DNA of 46,367 nucleotides from Clostridia bacterium (GTDB lineage: Bacteria; Bacillota; Clostridia; Christensenellales; Borkfalkiaceae), in NCBI GenBank assembly GCA_017886895.1, contig JAGHJD010000050.1, positions 1 to 46,367 on the forward strand, in the 5' to 3' direction. Positions 18,548-26,242 of the stretch are shown one piece after another. A program made the position numbers and the translations under genes. Below the pieces are notes generated by a model. The model was given only the letters and a program-made list of their open reading frames with translations. It had not been told where the DNA came from and did not search any database. How positions within the stretch are numbered: the first letter of the stretch is position 1; every line of letters begins with the position of its first letter.

Positions 18548-19477
18548 ATGATCCTCACCGTATGCCTCAATCCCTGCACCGACGTCACGATCGAGCTTGA
18601 TGCGCTGAATGTCGGCAAGATCAATCATGTAAAGAATAAGACGCTCAGCTTTACGGGCGCGGCGCTCAACGTCGCGATCGGCGTGGCGCGCCTGAAGGGA
18701 CAGAGTTATGCAACGGGATTCATGTACAATGAGAACGGATCGCTCTTTGAACATGCGCTCGACAGGGAGGGGGTCCCCAGTGTATTTGTCTGGAACAAGG
18801 GGCGCGTCCGCGAAAATTATAAATTTATCGATAACAAGTCCATGCTCACCGAGGTGAACGACGTAGGCGAGAGCATCAGCGAAACAAAGCAGGCGCAGCT
18901 TGTCGAGATGGTCGCGAACCTTTCCAAAACGAGCGACGTCATGGTCGTCTCCGGCAGTCTGCCGCAGGGGGTGGACAGCAGCTATTATAACCGCCTGTTC
19001 AGCGTAGCTGCGCCCAATACGCTCAAGATCGCGGATACGGAGGGGGCAAAGCTGCTTGCCGCTTTGCAGACGGGGCTTGACCTTGTCAAGCCGAACAAAG
19101 CCGAACTGCAAAACACGCTGCAGAGGGAAATGAAATCGCGGGAAGATCTGCTCCGCGGCTGTTATACATTGTTGGACAAGGGTGCAAAGCGCGTGTTGCT
19201 CTCGCTGGGAAAGCGCGGCGCGATCATCACGGACGGCACAAAGAATTATTATTGCAAGAGCATCAACGTTGCGATCAATTCGACGGTCGGCGCGGGCGAC
19301 GGTATGGTCGCTGCGGCCGCGTTGGCGCTCCAGCAGGGGGCGTCGACGGAAGAGATCCTGCGCGCGGGCGTTGCGGCGGGGACTGCCACGGTCACGACGT
19401 TCGGCACGATCTCGTTCACAAAAGAAAAGTACGATGAGATCTATTCCAATATAACGGTTGAGGAACTGAAACTTTGA
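18548..19477 (+). CDS. 1-phosphofructokinase / tagatose-6-phosphate kinase family (PfkB)
   Basis: MILTVCLNPCTDVTIELDAL; NSTVGAGDGMVAAAALAL; SD aaggagc before ATG 18548. Confidence 0.92.
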   Translation: MILTVCLNPCTDVTIELDALNVGKINHVKNKTLSFTGAALNVAIGVARLKGQSYATGFMYNENGSLFEHALDREGVPSVFVWNKGRVRENYKFIDNKSMLTEVNDVGESISETKQAQLVEMVANLSKTSDVMVVSGSLPQGVDSSYYNRLFSVAAPNTLKIADTEGAKLLAALQTGLDLVKPNKAELQNTLQREMKSREDLLRGCYTLLDKGAKRVLLSLGKRGAIITDGTKNYYCKSINVAINSTVGAGDGMVAAAALALQQGASTEEILRAGVAAGTATVTTFGTISFTKEKYDEIYSNITVEELKL

Positions 19478-20145
19478 TCAGCATACAGCAAGTAAAAGAG
19501 GATGCCGAGGTCAAGGCGATCATGTATATTGCCGAGAGCCAGATCGAAGCGCTCGGCTTTACGGAGCATTCCGTGCGCCACTCGAGCATTGTCAGCAAGT
19601 GGGCGGGGGAGATCCTCGAGTCGCTGGAGAGCGATCCATGGCGTATCGAAATGGCGCGGATCGCGGGGTACCTGCATGATATAGGGAACAGCATCAACCG
19701 CTACGATCATGCGCAGAGCGGCGCGATGCTCGCTTATAAGATCCTCACGCGCATGGGGATGGATTTCCGCGATGCCGCCGACATCATGATGGCGATCGGC
19801 AACCATGACGAGAGCAAGGGGCTGCCCGTGAGCGACATCACTTCGGCGCTCATTATTGCGGATAAGGCAGACGTGCATAAGAGCAGGGTGCGGACGAACA
19901 GCACGCGCATGCGCACGGAGACGCTGAACATCCATGACCGCGTCAATCTTGCAGCGGAAAAATCGTATGTCTATGTCGACAAGCAGACCAATGAGATCGT
20001 TCTGAATATCACCATCGATACGCATATCTGTTCGGTCATGGACTATTTTGAAATTTATTTTGCGCGTATGCAGTTGTGCAGGCGTGCGGCGGATTTCCTC
20101 GGAAGTAAATTCGTGCTCATCATAAACGGTTCGCGTCTGGTTTGA
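19474..20145 (+). CDS. HD-domain phosphohydrolase
   Basis: RHSSIVSKWAGEIL...ARIAGYLHDIGNSINRYDHA; translationally overlapping the kinase (TTG start). Confidence 0.88.
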   Translation: MISIQQVKEDAEVKAIMYIAESQIEALGFTEHSVRHSSIVSKWAGEILESLESDPWRIEMARIAGYLHDIGNSINRYDHAQSGAMLAYKILTRMGMDFRDAADIMMAIGNHDESKGLPVSDITSALIIADKADVHKSRVRTNSTRMRTETLNIHDRVNLAAEKSYVYVDKQTNEIVLNITIDTHICSVMDYFEIYFARMQLCRRAADFLGSKFVLIINGSRLV

Positions 20146-20158
20146 TCAGAATACCGAA

Positions 20159-20201
20159 CGCTGCGGCTCTTCGTAAAAGCGAAGAGCCGCAGCGTTTTGT
20201 T
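20159..20201 (+). terminator. Terminator between convergent HD and NlpC genes
   Basis: cgctgcggctcttcg-taaaag-cgaagagccgcagcg-ttttgtt, 15-bp perfect stem. Confidence 0.9.
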
Positions 20202-20210
20202 AAAAGCAGT

Positions 20211-21128
20211 TCAGTAGACGCGCCGTGCTTCGATATAGTAGCCCCAGCGCGTGCTGCTGATCTGCTCGATGACGGCATAGTCCGATGCGGTGTGCAGGAT
20301 ATAGTTGTCTCCGAGGTAAAGCGCCACGTGCCCGATGCGTTCCACGCCCGTCTTGTTATAGCGGGAAGAATTGGTGAAGAAGAGCAGGTCGCCGCGCGCG
20401 ATTTTGCTTTTTGCGACAAAGCTGCCTTGCGACACCTGTGTGCGCGTCGTCATTTTCAGGTTTACGTCTGCGCCGTGGTAAAAGATATATTGCATGAGGG
20501 AGGAACAATCGTATTTTGTTGCGTCAAAATTGCTGAGAAGGTTCCCGTTTCCGTCATGCAGGCGGATCGCTCCGTAGACGTATACAAATCCGAGCAGGTT
20601 CAGCCCTTCGGAAATGACCGCTTCGATCGCTTCATCGTCGTTACCGTGTTCCAATTCATACAGTTCGGTATATGAGCTGCTTGCGCTGATATAGGCGGTT
20701 TTGTTTTTGTATATGGTCTTATACCAGTTTCCCGCTTTGCCGTCGTAGTGCAGCATATCGCCCTTGTTGATATGCCCGAGCGCCGCATATCCGGTCCCCG
20801 CGCCGGAGCGGATAGAAAGCCCGTCGGCAAGTGAACGGATATAGATGGATTTAGGTGTTTGTTCGGGCTGTTCCTCAGGCGGAAGTGCAGAGCCGCCGTC
20901 TTGACCGGTCCCGTCTGCGGAATCATCCGGAGCGGAAGGGGGCGCGCTGTTTTCTGAGTCGCCCTCGTCCTCCATCGTATCATCTTCAGCGGATTCGTCT
21001 TTGTCTGCGGTGATCGTATTCTCTCGGATGAGAAAGATCGGAGCGAAAATAAGCGCCGCCATTCCGAATACCATTGCGCCTGCCAGAAGCAGGGAAAGCA
21101 GTTGTAAAGATATTTTTTTCATATTCAT
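20211..21128 (-). CDS. Secreted SH3b + NlpC/P60 cell-wall hydrolase
   Basis: Signal anchor, acidic linker, SH3b (LSIRSGAGTGYAALGHINKGD), NlpC/P60 (YDCSSLMQYIFYHGADV; ARGDLLFF; GHVALYLGDNYILHTA). Confidence 0.93.
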   Translation of the reverse strand: MNMKKISLQLLSLLLAGAMVFGMAALIFAPIFLIRENTITADKDESAEDDTMEDEGDSENSAPPSAPDDSADGTGQDGGSALPPEEQPEQTPKSIYIRSLADGLSIRSGAGTGYAALGHINKGDMLHYDGKAGNWYKTIYKNKTAYISASSSYTELYELEHGNDDEAIEAVISEGLNLLGFVYVYGAIRLHDGNGNLLSNFDATKYDCSSLMQYIFYHGADVNLKMTTRTQVSQGSFVAKSKIARGDLLFFTNSSRYNKTGVERIGHVALYLGDNYILHTASDYAVIEQISSTRWGYYIEARRVY

Positions 21129-21375
21129 AACCTCCGCGGGTTATAATACTAAAAAATATTCGAATTTGCAACGCTAAAATTTTACCAAAACAGCATATTT
21201 GATACATTTATCATGTATTATGTGTGACATACTACGCTGTTTTTACAGGATTTTCAAAAATTGCCGACTATTTATATAATGCGGCTTCATTTGTTTCCGC
21301 GAATTTAGTATAATTGACTTTTTTATTAAATGCGTATATAATCTTGCTATTGTAAAACGCGGAGTTCAAGATAGA

Positions 21376-22407
21376 ATGTTTTGGTATTGGTGGGTCCTGA
21401 TCGGGATCGCGGCAGTAGTAATTTCTGTGGTGGTTATCTTATTTTGCATTTCGTTAGCGATCCATCGTAAGATCTTTCACCGCCGTTATAACGGGAATAA
21501 ATATGTCCGTTATTTTAAGGCGGAAGATTTTGACGGTTTGCATGCAGAAGCGGTTTCTTTCTTATCGGACAGAGGGCAGAGACTGCACGGTTTTATTTAC
21601 CACGCGGAGGGGGCCCTGCCGATCGGTCTTATACTTTTTTCCCATGGATTCGGAGCGGGGCATCAGGCTTATACAACAGAGATCGCGGCTCTTGCGCGTG
21701 CGGGCTTTTTAGTATTGGCATTCGACGGGACCGGCTGCGTTGCAAGTGAGGGAAGGATGCTTGGCGGATTCGATCAGGGCGCGATCGACTTGCGAAGCGC
21801 GTTGCGTTTTGCGGCGGAAGATGAGCGGCTCAAAGGATATAAACGCGTTCTTGTAGGGCATTCCTGGGGTGCTTTTTCCGTCATGAACGCGCTGGATTCC
21901 GATGTGCCGATCGAAGGCGCAGCGGCGATGTGCGGATTTGTGTCCTGCGCGGGGGTCATCGCGCAGAACACTTTGGGTAAATGCGCGTTTGCAGAATGGG
22001 GCGGCCGTAATTTTTTCAGGCTGTTCAATCGTATCCGATTCGGAAAATTTGCGAACTATGATTCGATACGTTCGCTGCGGAAAACCGAAAAGCCGCTGCT
22101 GTTGTTGTATGGAGAGCAGGACAAGACTGTTCACTTTGATAAAAACGGTGCTCGCGTCCGCGACGCCGTCCGCGACAAAGAGAATATACGGTATCTGAGC
22201 TATCCTCAGAAGGGTCACAATGTGTATTTGACAGTGCAAGCTGAAACATATATGCACGAGACGTTTGGCACGATTTCCGAACAGTTGAAAAAAGACCGCA
22301 CGCAGGCGTCGGCGCTCTACGGGGCGGTGGACTACCGCCGTATGACGGAGGAAGATCCTGCAGTCATGAATATTTTGACTGATTTTTGCCGTTCACTGGT
22401 GGAGTAA
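21376..22407 (+). CDS. Alpha/beta hydrolase with N-terminal TM segment
   Basis: LFSHGFGAGHQAYTTEIAALARAGFLVLAFDGTGC; nucleophile elbow VGHSWGAFS; KGHNVYL. Confidence 0.92.
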   Translation: MFWYWWVLIGIAAVVISVVVILFCISLAIHRKIFHRRYNGNKYVRYFKAEDFDGLHAEAVSFLSDRGQRLHGFIYHAEGALPIGLILFSHGFGAGHQAYTTEIAALARAGFLVLAFDGTGCVASEGRMLGGFDQGAIDLRSALRFAAEDERLKGYKRVLVGHSWGAFSVMNALDSDVPIEGAAAMCGFVSCAGVIAQNTLGKCAFAEWGGRNFFRLFNRIRFGKFANYDSIRSLRKTEKPLLLLYGEQDKTVHFDKNGARVRDAVRDKENIRYLSYPQKGHNVYLTVQAETYMHETFGTISEQLKKDRTQASALYGAVDYRRMTEEDPAVMNILTDFCRSLVE

Positions 22408-22497
22408 GGCGGGAGCTTTTCTATCGGCGCGGGTCGGGCGCTCTGCAGACCAAATTGGCGCGGTCATAAAAAACCTTGAATTGTTTTATAGAAACAG

Positions 22498-22526
22498 TTG
22501 ACTTTTCAGTGTATTTTTTATAAAAT
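22498..22526 (+). promoter_or_regulatory. Promoter upstream of tRNA-Thr
   Basis: TTGACT-N17-TAAAAT. Confidence 0.65.
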
Positions 22527-22645
22527 AAAAAAGCTGCCGAGTGCTGTGTACGCTGTTTGCAGCTTGTTTGTTGTAAAAGCAGCAATCGTTTTCAGCGTAT
22601 CGCACTGAAAACTTTATGACCGAGCATATTCCGAATACTTCATGC

Positions 22646-22721
22646 GCTGATATGGCTCAGTAGGTAGAGCACGTCCTTGGTAAGGACGAGGTCGCGGGTT
22701 CAAATCCCGCTATCAGCTCCA
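22646..22721 (+). tRNA. tRNA-Thr (anticodon GGT)
   Basis: gctgatatggctcagtaggtagagcacgtccttggtaaggacgaggtcgcgggttcaaatcccgctatcagctcca; full cloverleaf, loop TTGGTAA, encoded CCA. Confidence 0.97.
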
Positions 22722-22813
22722 CAGGAAAACCACAAGATATTGTGGTTTTTCCTTTATTTTTGACACCTTTATATTCTTGTTTTTTTACATTTGCCGTGTT
22801 TTTTCTTGGTAAT

Positions 22814-22919
22814 GGAATGTTGCGCCGGATAAGCGGGCTCGCGGTCGGGCCGCTGCAACGCCGTCAACAAAAAAACACACCCGCAAGGGGTATGTTTTTT
22901 TGTTGGTGCCGCCGGTCGG
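22814..22919. repeat. Copy 1 of ~106-bp direct repeat (terminator + tRNA-Leu 3' end remnant)
   Basis: ggaatgttgcgccggataagcgggctcgcggtcgggccgctgcaacgccgtcaacaaaaaaacacacccgcaaggggtatgtttttttgttggtgccgccggtcgg; near-identical to 22985-23089. Confidence 0.93.
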
Positions 22920-22984
22920 GGCTTGCGGCAGGCGCAAATCTCGTCGCCGCGGCTCCTCGCCGAACCCCGCCCGCGCGGAGTTGC

Positions 22985-23089
22985 GGAATGTTGTGCCGGA
23001 TAAGCGGGCTCACGGTCGGGCCGCTGCAACGCTGTCAACAAAAAACACACCCGCAAGGGGTATGTTTTTTTGTTGGTGCCGCTGGTCGG
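22985..23089. repeat. Copy 2 of direct repeat, overlapping 3' end of intact tRNA-Leu
   Basis: ggaatgttgtgccggataagcgggctcacggtcgggccgctgcaacgctgtcaacaaaaaacacacccgcaaggggtatgtttttttgttggtgccgctggtcgg. Confidence 0.93.
23041..23070 (-). terminator. Terminator downstream of tRNA-Leu
   Basis: aaaaacacacccgcaaggggtatgtttttt inverted repeat with T-tract in both directions. Confidence 0.75.
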
Positions 23090-23160
23090 ACTCGAACCGA
23101 CACGGTATCGCTACCACCGGATTTTGAGTCCGGCGCGTCTGCCAATTTCACCACAGCGGC
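23074..23160 (-). tRNA. tRNA-Leu (anticodon CAA)
   Basis: Reverse complement gccgctgtggtgaaattggcagacgcgccggactcaaaatccggtggtagcgataccgtgtcggttcgagtccgaccagcggcacca; long variable arm, loop CTCAAAA, encoded CCA. Confidence 0.97.
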
Positions 23161-23185
23161 AAAGAGTGATAGGAAATCTTGCTAA

Positions 23186-23214
23186 ATTATAATATAAAAT
23201 TTTTTGTTTGGCAA
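23186..23214 (-). promoter_or_regulatory. Promoter of tRNA-Leu
   Basis: Minus strand TTGCCA-N17-TATAAT. Confidence 0.75.
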
Positions 23215-23221
23215 GCAAAAA

Positions 23222-23256
23222 GGCGGTGAATTTTCGCGGGTGGAAAATTCATTGCC
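23222..23256 (+). promoter_or_regulatory. Structured leader hairpin upstream of DUF1893 gene
   Basis: ggcggtgaattttc-gcgggtg-gaaaattcattgcc: 14 consecutive pairs including two G-U. Confidence 0.7.
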
Positions 23257-23297
23257 CCGCAGAATGCGTAAAGTATCGCAGAGAAAGGAAACCGGCC

Positions 23298-23765
23298 ATG
23301 GAACAGAAGGCAGAGGAAGTTTATTTTTCGGATCTGCAGCGCGCGCGTGCGCTTTTAAGAGAGAGCGGCGCGAGCGTGGTTTTGTGTAAAGGCGAAAATT
23401 ACGTCACGAAATCGCAGCGGGGGATCCGCCCGCTTTTGGAATGGGAGGAGAGCGGAGAGGATTATGGGGGCTGGTCTGCGGCGGATAAAATCGTCGGGCG
23501 CGCGGCGGCGTTTCTGTTTATTCTCCTCGGCGTGCGTGCCGTTTACGGCGAAGTGATGAGCGAAGGCGCTTTCAGAATATTGTCGGAGCGCGGCATTGCG
23601 GCTGAATACGGCACGCTGGCGCAGACGATCAGAAATCGCGAAGGCACGGGAATGTGCCCGATGGAGCAGGCAGTGCTTGCAGTGACCGAGCCGACCGATG
23701 CGCCGCAGGCGCTGCGTCGTGCGCTGCAACATTTACGGCAGAAACAGGAGGCGGGCGGACAATGA
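23298..23765 (+). CDS. DUF1893-family protein
   Basis: SGASVVLCKGENYVTKSQRGIRPLLEW...SAADKIVGRAAAFLFILLGVRAVYGEVMSEGAFRILSERGIAAEYGTLAQTIRNREGTGMCPMEQAVL. Start moved to ATG 23298. Confidence 0.88.
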   Translation: MEQKAEEVYFSDLQRARALLRESGASVVLCKGENYVTKSQRGIRPLLEWEESGEDYGGWSAADKIVGRAAAFLFILLGVRAVYGEVMSEGAFRILSERGIAAEYGTLAQTIRNREGTGMCPMEQAVLAVTEPTDAPQALRRALQHLRQKQEAGGQ

Positions 23766-24877
23766 AAAAACTCGGATTCGGACTTATGCGCCTTCCGCTG
23801 AAAAATGCGGACGACCCGAAGAGCATTGATTATGAACAGGTCTGCGTCATGGCGGACGCTTTCCTGGCGGCGGGTTTTACATATTTTGATACGGCGTACA
23901 TGTATCACGACGGGCTGAGTGAGACCGCCGTTAAAAAAGTACTTGTCGATCGGCACCCGCGCACAAGTTTTACGGTCACAAGCAAGCTGCCGACGATGCA
24001 TCTGCATGCGGCGGACGATCAGAAACGCATTTTTGAAGAACAGCTTGCGCGCACGGGTGCGGAGTATTTTGACGTCTATCTGCTGCACAATCTCGGAACG
24101 GAAAATTATGCAAAGGCGAAGCGCTTTAAAAGTTTTGAGTATATCGCCTCTTTGAAGGAGCAGGGCGTCATCAAAGAGATTGGTTTTTCCTTTCACGACC
24201 GCGCCGCCGTTCTGGACGAGATTTTGACGGAGCATCCGGAAGTCGACTATGTACAGCTACAGATCAACTATCTGGATTGGGAGGATGCGGGGATCCAGTC
24301 CCGCCTTTGCCATGAAACGGCAGTGCGGCACGGGAAAAAGGTCATCGTTATGGAGCCTGTCAAGGGCGGGAGCCTTGTCCGCCTGCCGCGAAGCATTTTG
24401 GACACATTTTCCGCGCTGCATGCGGATTGGTCGCCCGCATCCTGGGCGATTCGTTTTGCGGCGGGGCTGGATAACGTAGCCGTAGTGCTCAGCGGAATGT
24501 CCGATCTTGCGCAGGTCATGGACAATACAGGGTATATGAAAGAGTTCCGCCCGCTCGGCACACCTGAGATCGGGGTGCTGCGCGAGGCGGCGCGCGTTCT
24601 CTCGGAGGGAACGTCCATTCCCTGCACGGCGTGCCGCTATTGTACGGAAGTCTGTCCGAAACAGATCGCCATCCCGGAATATTTCTCTCTGTACAACAAC
24701 GAACAGCTCGCGAACAAAGGCGGGTATAGCCTTCAGAAGCAATATTATACGACATATGCACAGCATTTCGGGAAGGCGAGCGACTGCATCGGTTGCAAAC
24801 AATGCGAGAGCGCTTGTCCGCAGCATCTGCCCGTCCGCAGATACCTGAAAGAGATCGCGGCGCGCTATGAGACCTGA
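23762..24877 (+). CDS. Aldo/keto reductase with C-terminal 4Fe-4S ferredoxin-type motifs
   Basis: MKKLGFGLMRLPL...FDTAYMYHDG; C-terminal CTACRYCTEVCP and CIGCKQCESACPQHL. ATGA overlap with preceding gene. Confidence 0.94.
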   Translation: MKKLGFGLMRLPLKNADDPKSIDYEQVCVMADAFLAAGFTYFDTAYMYHDGLSETAVKKVLVDRHPRTSFTVTSKLPTMHLHAADDQKRIFEEQLARTGAEYFDVYLLHNLGTENYAKAKRFKSFEYIASLKEQGVIKEIGFSFHDRAAVLDEILTEHPEVDYVQLQINYLDWEDAGIQSRLCHETAVRHGKKVIVMEPVKGGSLVRLPRSILDTFSALHADWSPASWAIRFAAGLDNVAVVLSGMSDLAQVMDNTGYMKEFRPLGTPEIGVLREAARVLSEGTSIPCTACRYCTEVCPKQIAIPEYFSLYNNEQLANKGGYSLQKQYYTTYAQHFGKASDCIGCKQCESACPQHLPVRRYLKEIAARYET

Positions 24878-24898
24878 GCAGCGGAAGCGCAGCGAAAA

Positions 24899-24920
24899 GC
24901 CGTGCGGGGTCCCGCACGGC
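24899..24920 (-). terminator. Terminator of lexA (minus)
   Basis: gccgtgcggg-gt-cccgcacggc stem with TTTT on the minus strand. Confidence 0.6.
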
Positions 24921-24963
24921 GTAAAAGCTGAAGTTTGTTGTCGATAAAAGCTGAAGTCTGTTT

Positions 24964-25554
24964 TTAAAAACTGCGCACAAGCCCCACGACTCTGCCGAGG
25001 ATGCTCACTTCGTCCACGACGATGTCGTCCATCGCGTCGTTTTCGGGGTGAAGGACGAAGTGTCCGTCCCGTTTATAGAAGCGCTTGACGGTCGCGCTGT
25101 CGTCTATCAGCGCAACGACGATTTCGCCGTTTTCCGCGGTCGCCTGCTTTCGCACGACGATCTTGTCGCCGTCGAAGATCCCCGCGTTGATCATGCTCGT
25201 GCCGACGACGTTGAGCATGAACAGGTCGTTCCCGCGGAAACTGCCCGAAGGGAACGAGTAATAATCCTCATAGTTCTCATAGGCGAAGATCGGCTGCCCC
25301 GCAGTGACGGTACCGATGAGCGGGATGTTCACGGAAGCGTTTCTTTTAATGTTGACCGCCCTGTTTTTGTTCGGAGACTTGGAGAGAAGCCCTTCCTCGT
25401 TGAGCTTTTCCATGTAATAATAGGCGGATGCGGTGGATTTTATATCGAGTTTCGAGCAGATCTCGCGCACCGTGGGGGCGTATCCGTATTCGGCGTTGTA
25501 TTCGTTGATGAAGTCCAGCACCGCCTGCATCTTGCTCCTGCTTTTTTCGGACAT
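24964..25554 (-). CDS. lexA: LexA repressor
   Basis: GYAPTVREICSKLDIKSTASAYYYMEKLNEEGLL; cleavage/active-site region GTVTAGQPIFA..., VVGTSMINAGIFDGDKIVVRKQ. Confidence 0.97.
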   Translation of the reverse strand: MSEKSRSKMQAVLDFINEYNAEYGYAPTVREICSKLDIKSTASAYYYMEKLNEEGLLSKSPNKNRAVNIKRNASVNIPLIGTVTAGQPIFAYENYEDYYSFPSGSFRGNDLFMLNVVGTSMINAGIFDGDKIVVRKQATAENGEIVVALIDDSATVKRFYKRDGHFVLHPENDAMDDIVVDEVSILGRVVGLVRSF

Positions 25555-25579
25555 GGAAGGCTACCTCCTTTTTAGAAAC

Positions 25580-25608
25580 AGTATAACATGTTTCGTGTAA
25601 AAATGCAA
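25580..25608 (-). promoter_or_regulatory. lexA promoter
   Basis: Minus strand TTGCAT-N17-TATACT. Confidence 0.75.
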
Positions 25609-25619
25609 ACAAATGTTTG
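25606..25619. promoter_or_regulatory. LexA/SOS box (Firmicute type)
   Basis: CAAACAAATGTTTG matches 13/14 of CGAACRNRYGTTYG-like consensus and overlaps the lexA -35. Confidence 0.8.
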
Positions 25620-25661
25620 AATAAATCGGAAAAATTTAAAATTATTTTGGAGAAAAGGGAG

Positions 25662-25847
25662 ATGGAGACGCAAAAGTGTGTTTTGTATGACAGAGACTGC
25701 ATTGGCTGCCTCGAATGCGAAATGTGCGACCTCGACCCGTCGAAGGTCTGCGACAACTGCGGCAAGTGTCTGGAGATCCATGACAGCGCCGTTATCCGTA
25801 TTGACGGCATTTACGGTGCGGACGGGCAAAAAAGGAAGGGAAACTGA
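25662..25847 (+). CDS. Small 8-cysteine protein (61 aa), putative metal or Fe-S binding
   Basis: METQKCVLYDRDCIGCLECEMCDLDPSKVCDNCGKCLEIHDSAVIRIDGIYGADGQKRKGN; SD gggag just upstream; divergent from lexA. Confidence 0.8.
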   Translation: METQKCVLYDRDCIGCLECEMCDLDPSKVCDNCGKCLEIHDSAVIRIDGIYGADGQKRKGN

Positions 25848-25857
25848 GCGGATTTTC

Positions 25858-25886
25858 TTTACAATCCCGTGCGGACATGCTATACT
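25858..25886 (+). promoter_or_regulatory. Promoter for ydbC-like gene
   Basis: TTTACA-N17-TATACT. Confidence 0.7.
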
Positions 25887-25933
25887 GTATATAATATAAT
25901 AATTTTTCCGCTGCGGCGGAACGGAGGCCCTGC

Positions 25934-26155
25934 ATGGCAGAACTCAAATATGAGATCGTGGAAAAAATAGGTGAACTCGGCGAGACGGGGAACGGGTGGA
26001 AGAAGGAACTGAATCTCGTCAGTTGGAACGAGCGCGAGCCCGTCTATGACATCCGTACCTGGAACGAATCGCATGACAGGATGGGCAAGGGCATCACGCT
26101 TTCACAGGATGAGATCAAGACGCTCAAAGAGCTGCTTGAAAAGGCGGACATCTGA
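25934..26155 (+). CDS. YdbC/PC4-like ssDNA-binding protein
   Basis: MAELKYEIVEKIGELGETGNGWKKELNLVSWNEREPVYDIRTWNESHDRMGKGITLSQDEIKTLKELL. Confidence 0.9.
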   Translation: MAELKYEIVEKIGELGETGNGWKKELNLVSWNEREPVYDIRTWNESHDRMGKGITLSQDEIKTLKELLEKADI

Positions 26156-26157
26156 AG

Positions 26158-26191
26158 AAGAGGGGGCGACTTTATGTTGCTCCTTTTTTAA
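26158..26191 (+). terminator. Terminator after ydbC-like gene
   Basis: agggggcgac-tttat-gttgctcctt (several G-U pairs) followed by T-tract. Confidence 0.7.
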
Positions 26192-26242
26192 GTGCGCGCA
26201 TATGTTGCGGCGCGAAACGGAAAAATAAAACAGGAGAGTACA

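Noticed and set aside
22742-23185. ORFs 22742..23185 (+) and 22769..23056 (-) with internal repeats
   Set aside because: Overlap tRNA-Leu, its terminator and the direct repeat; repetitive peptide merely mirrors the DNA duplication.
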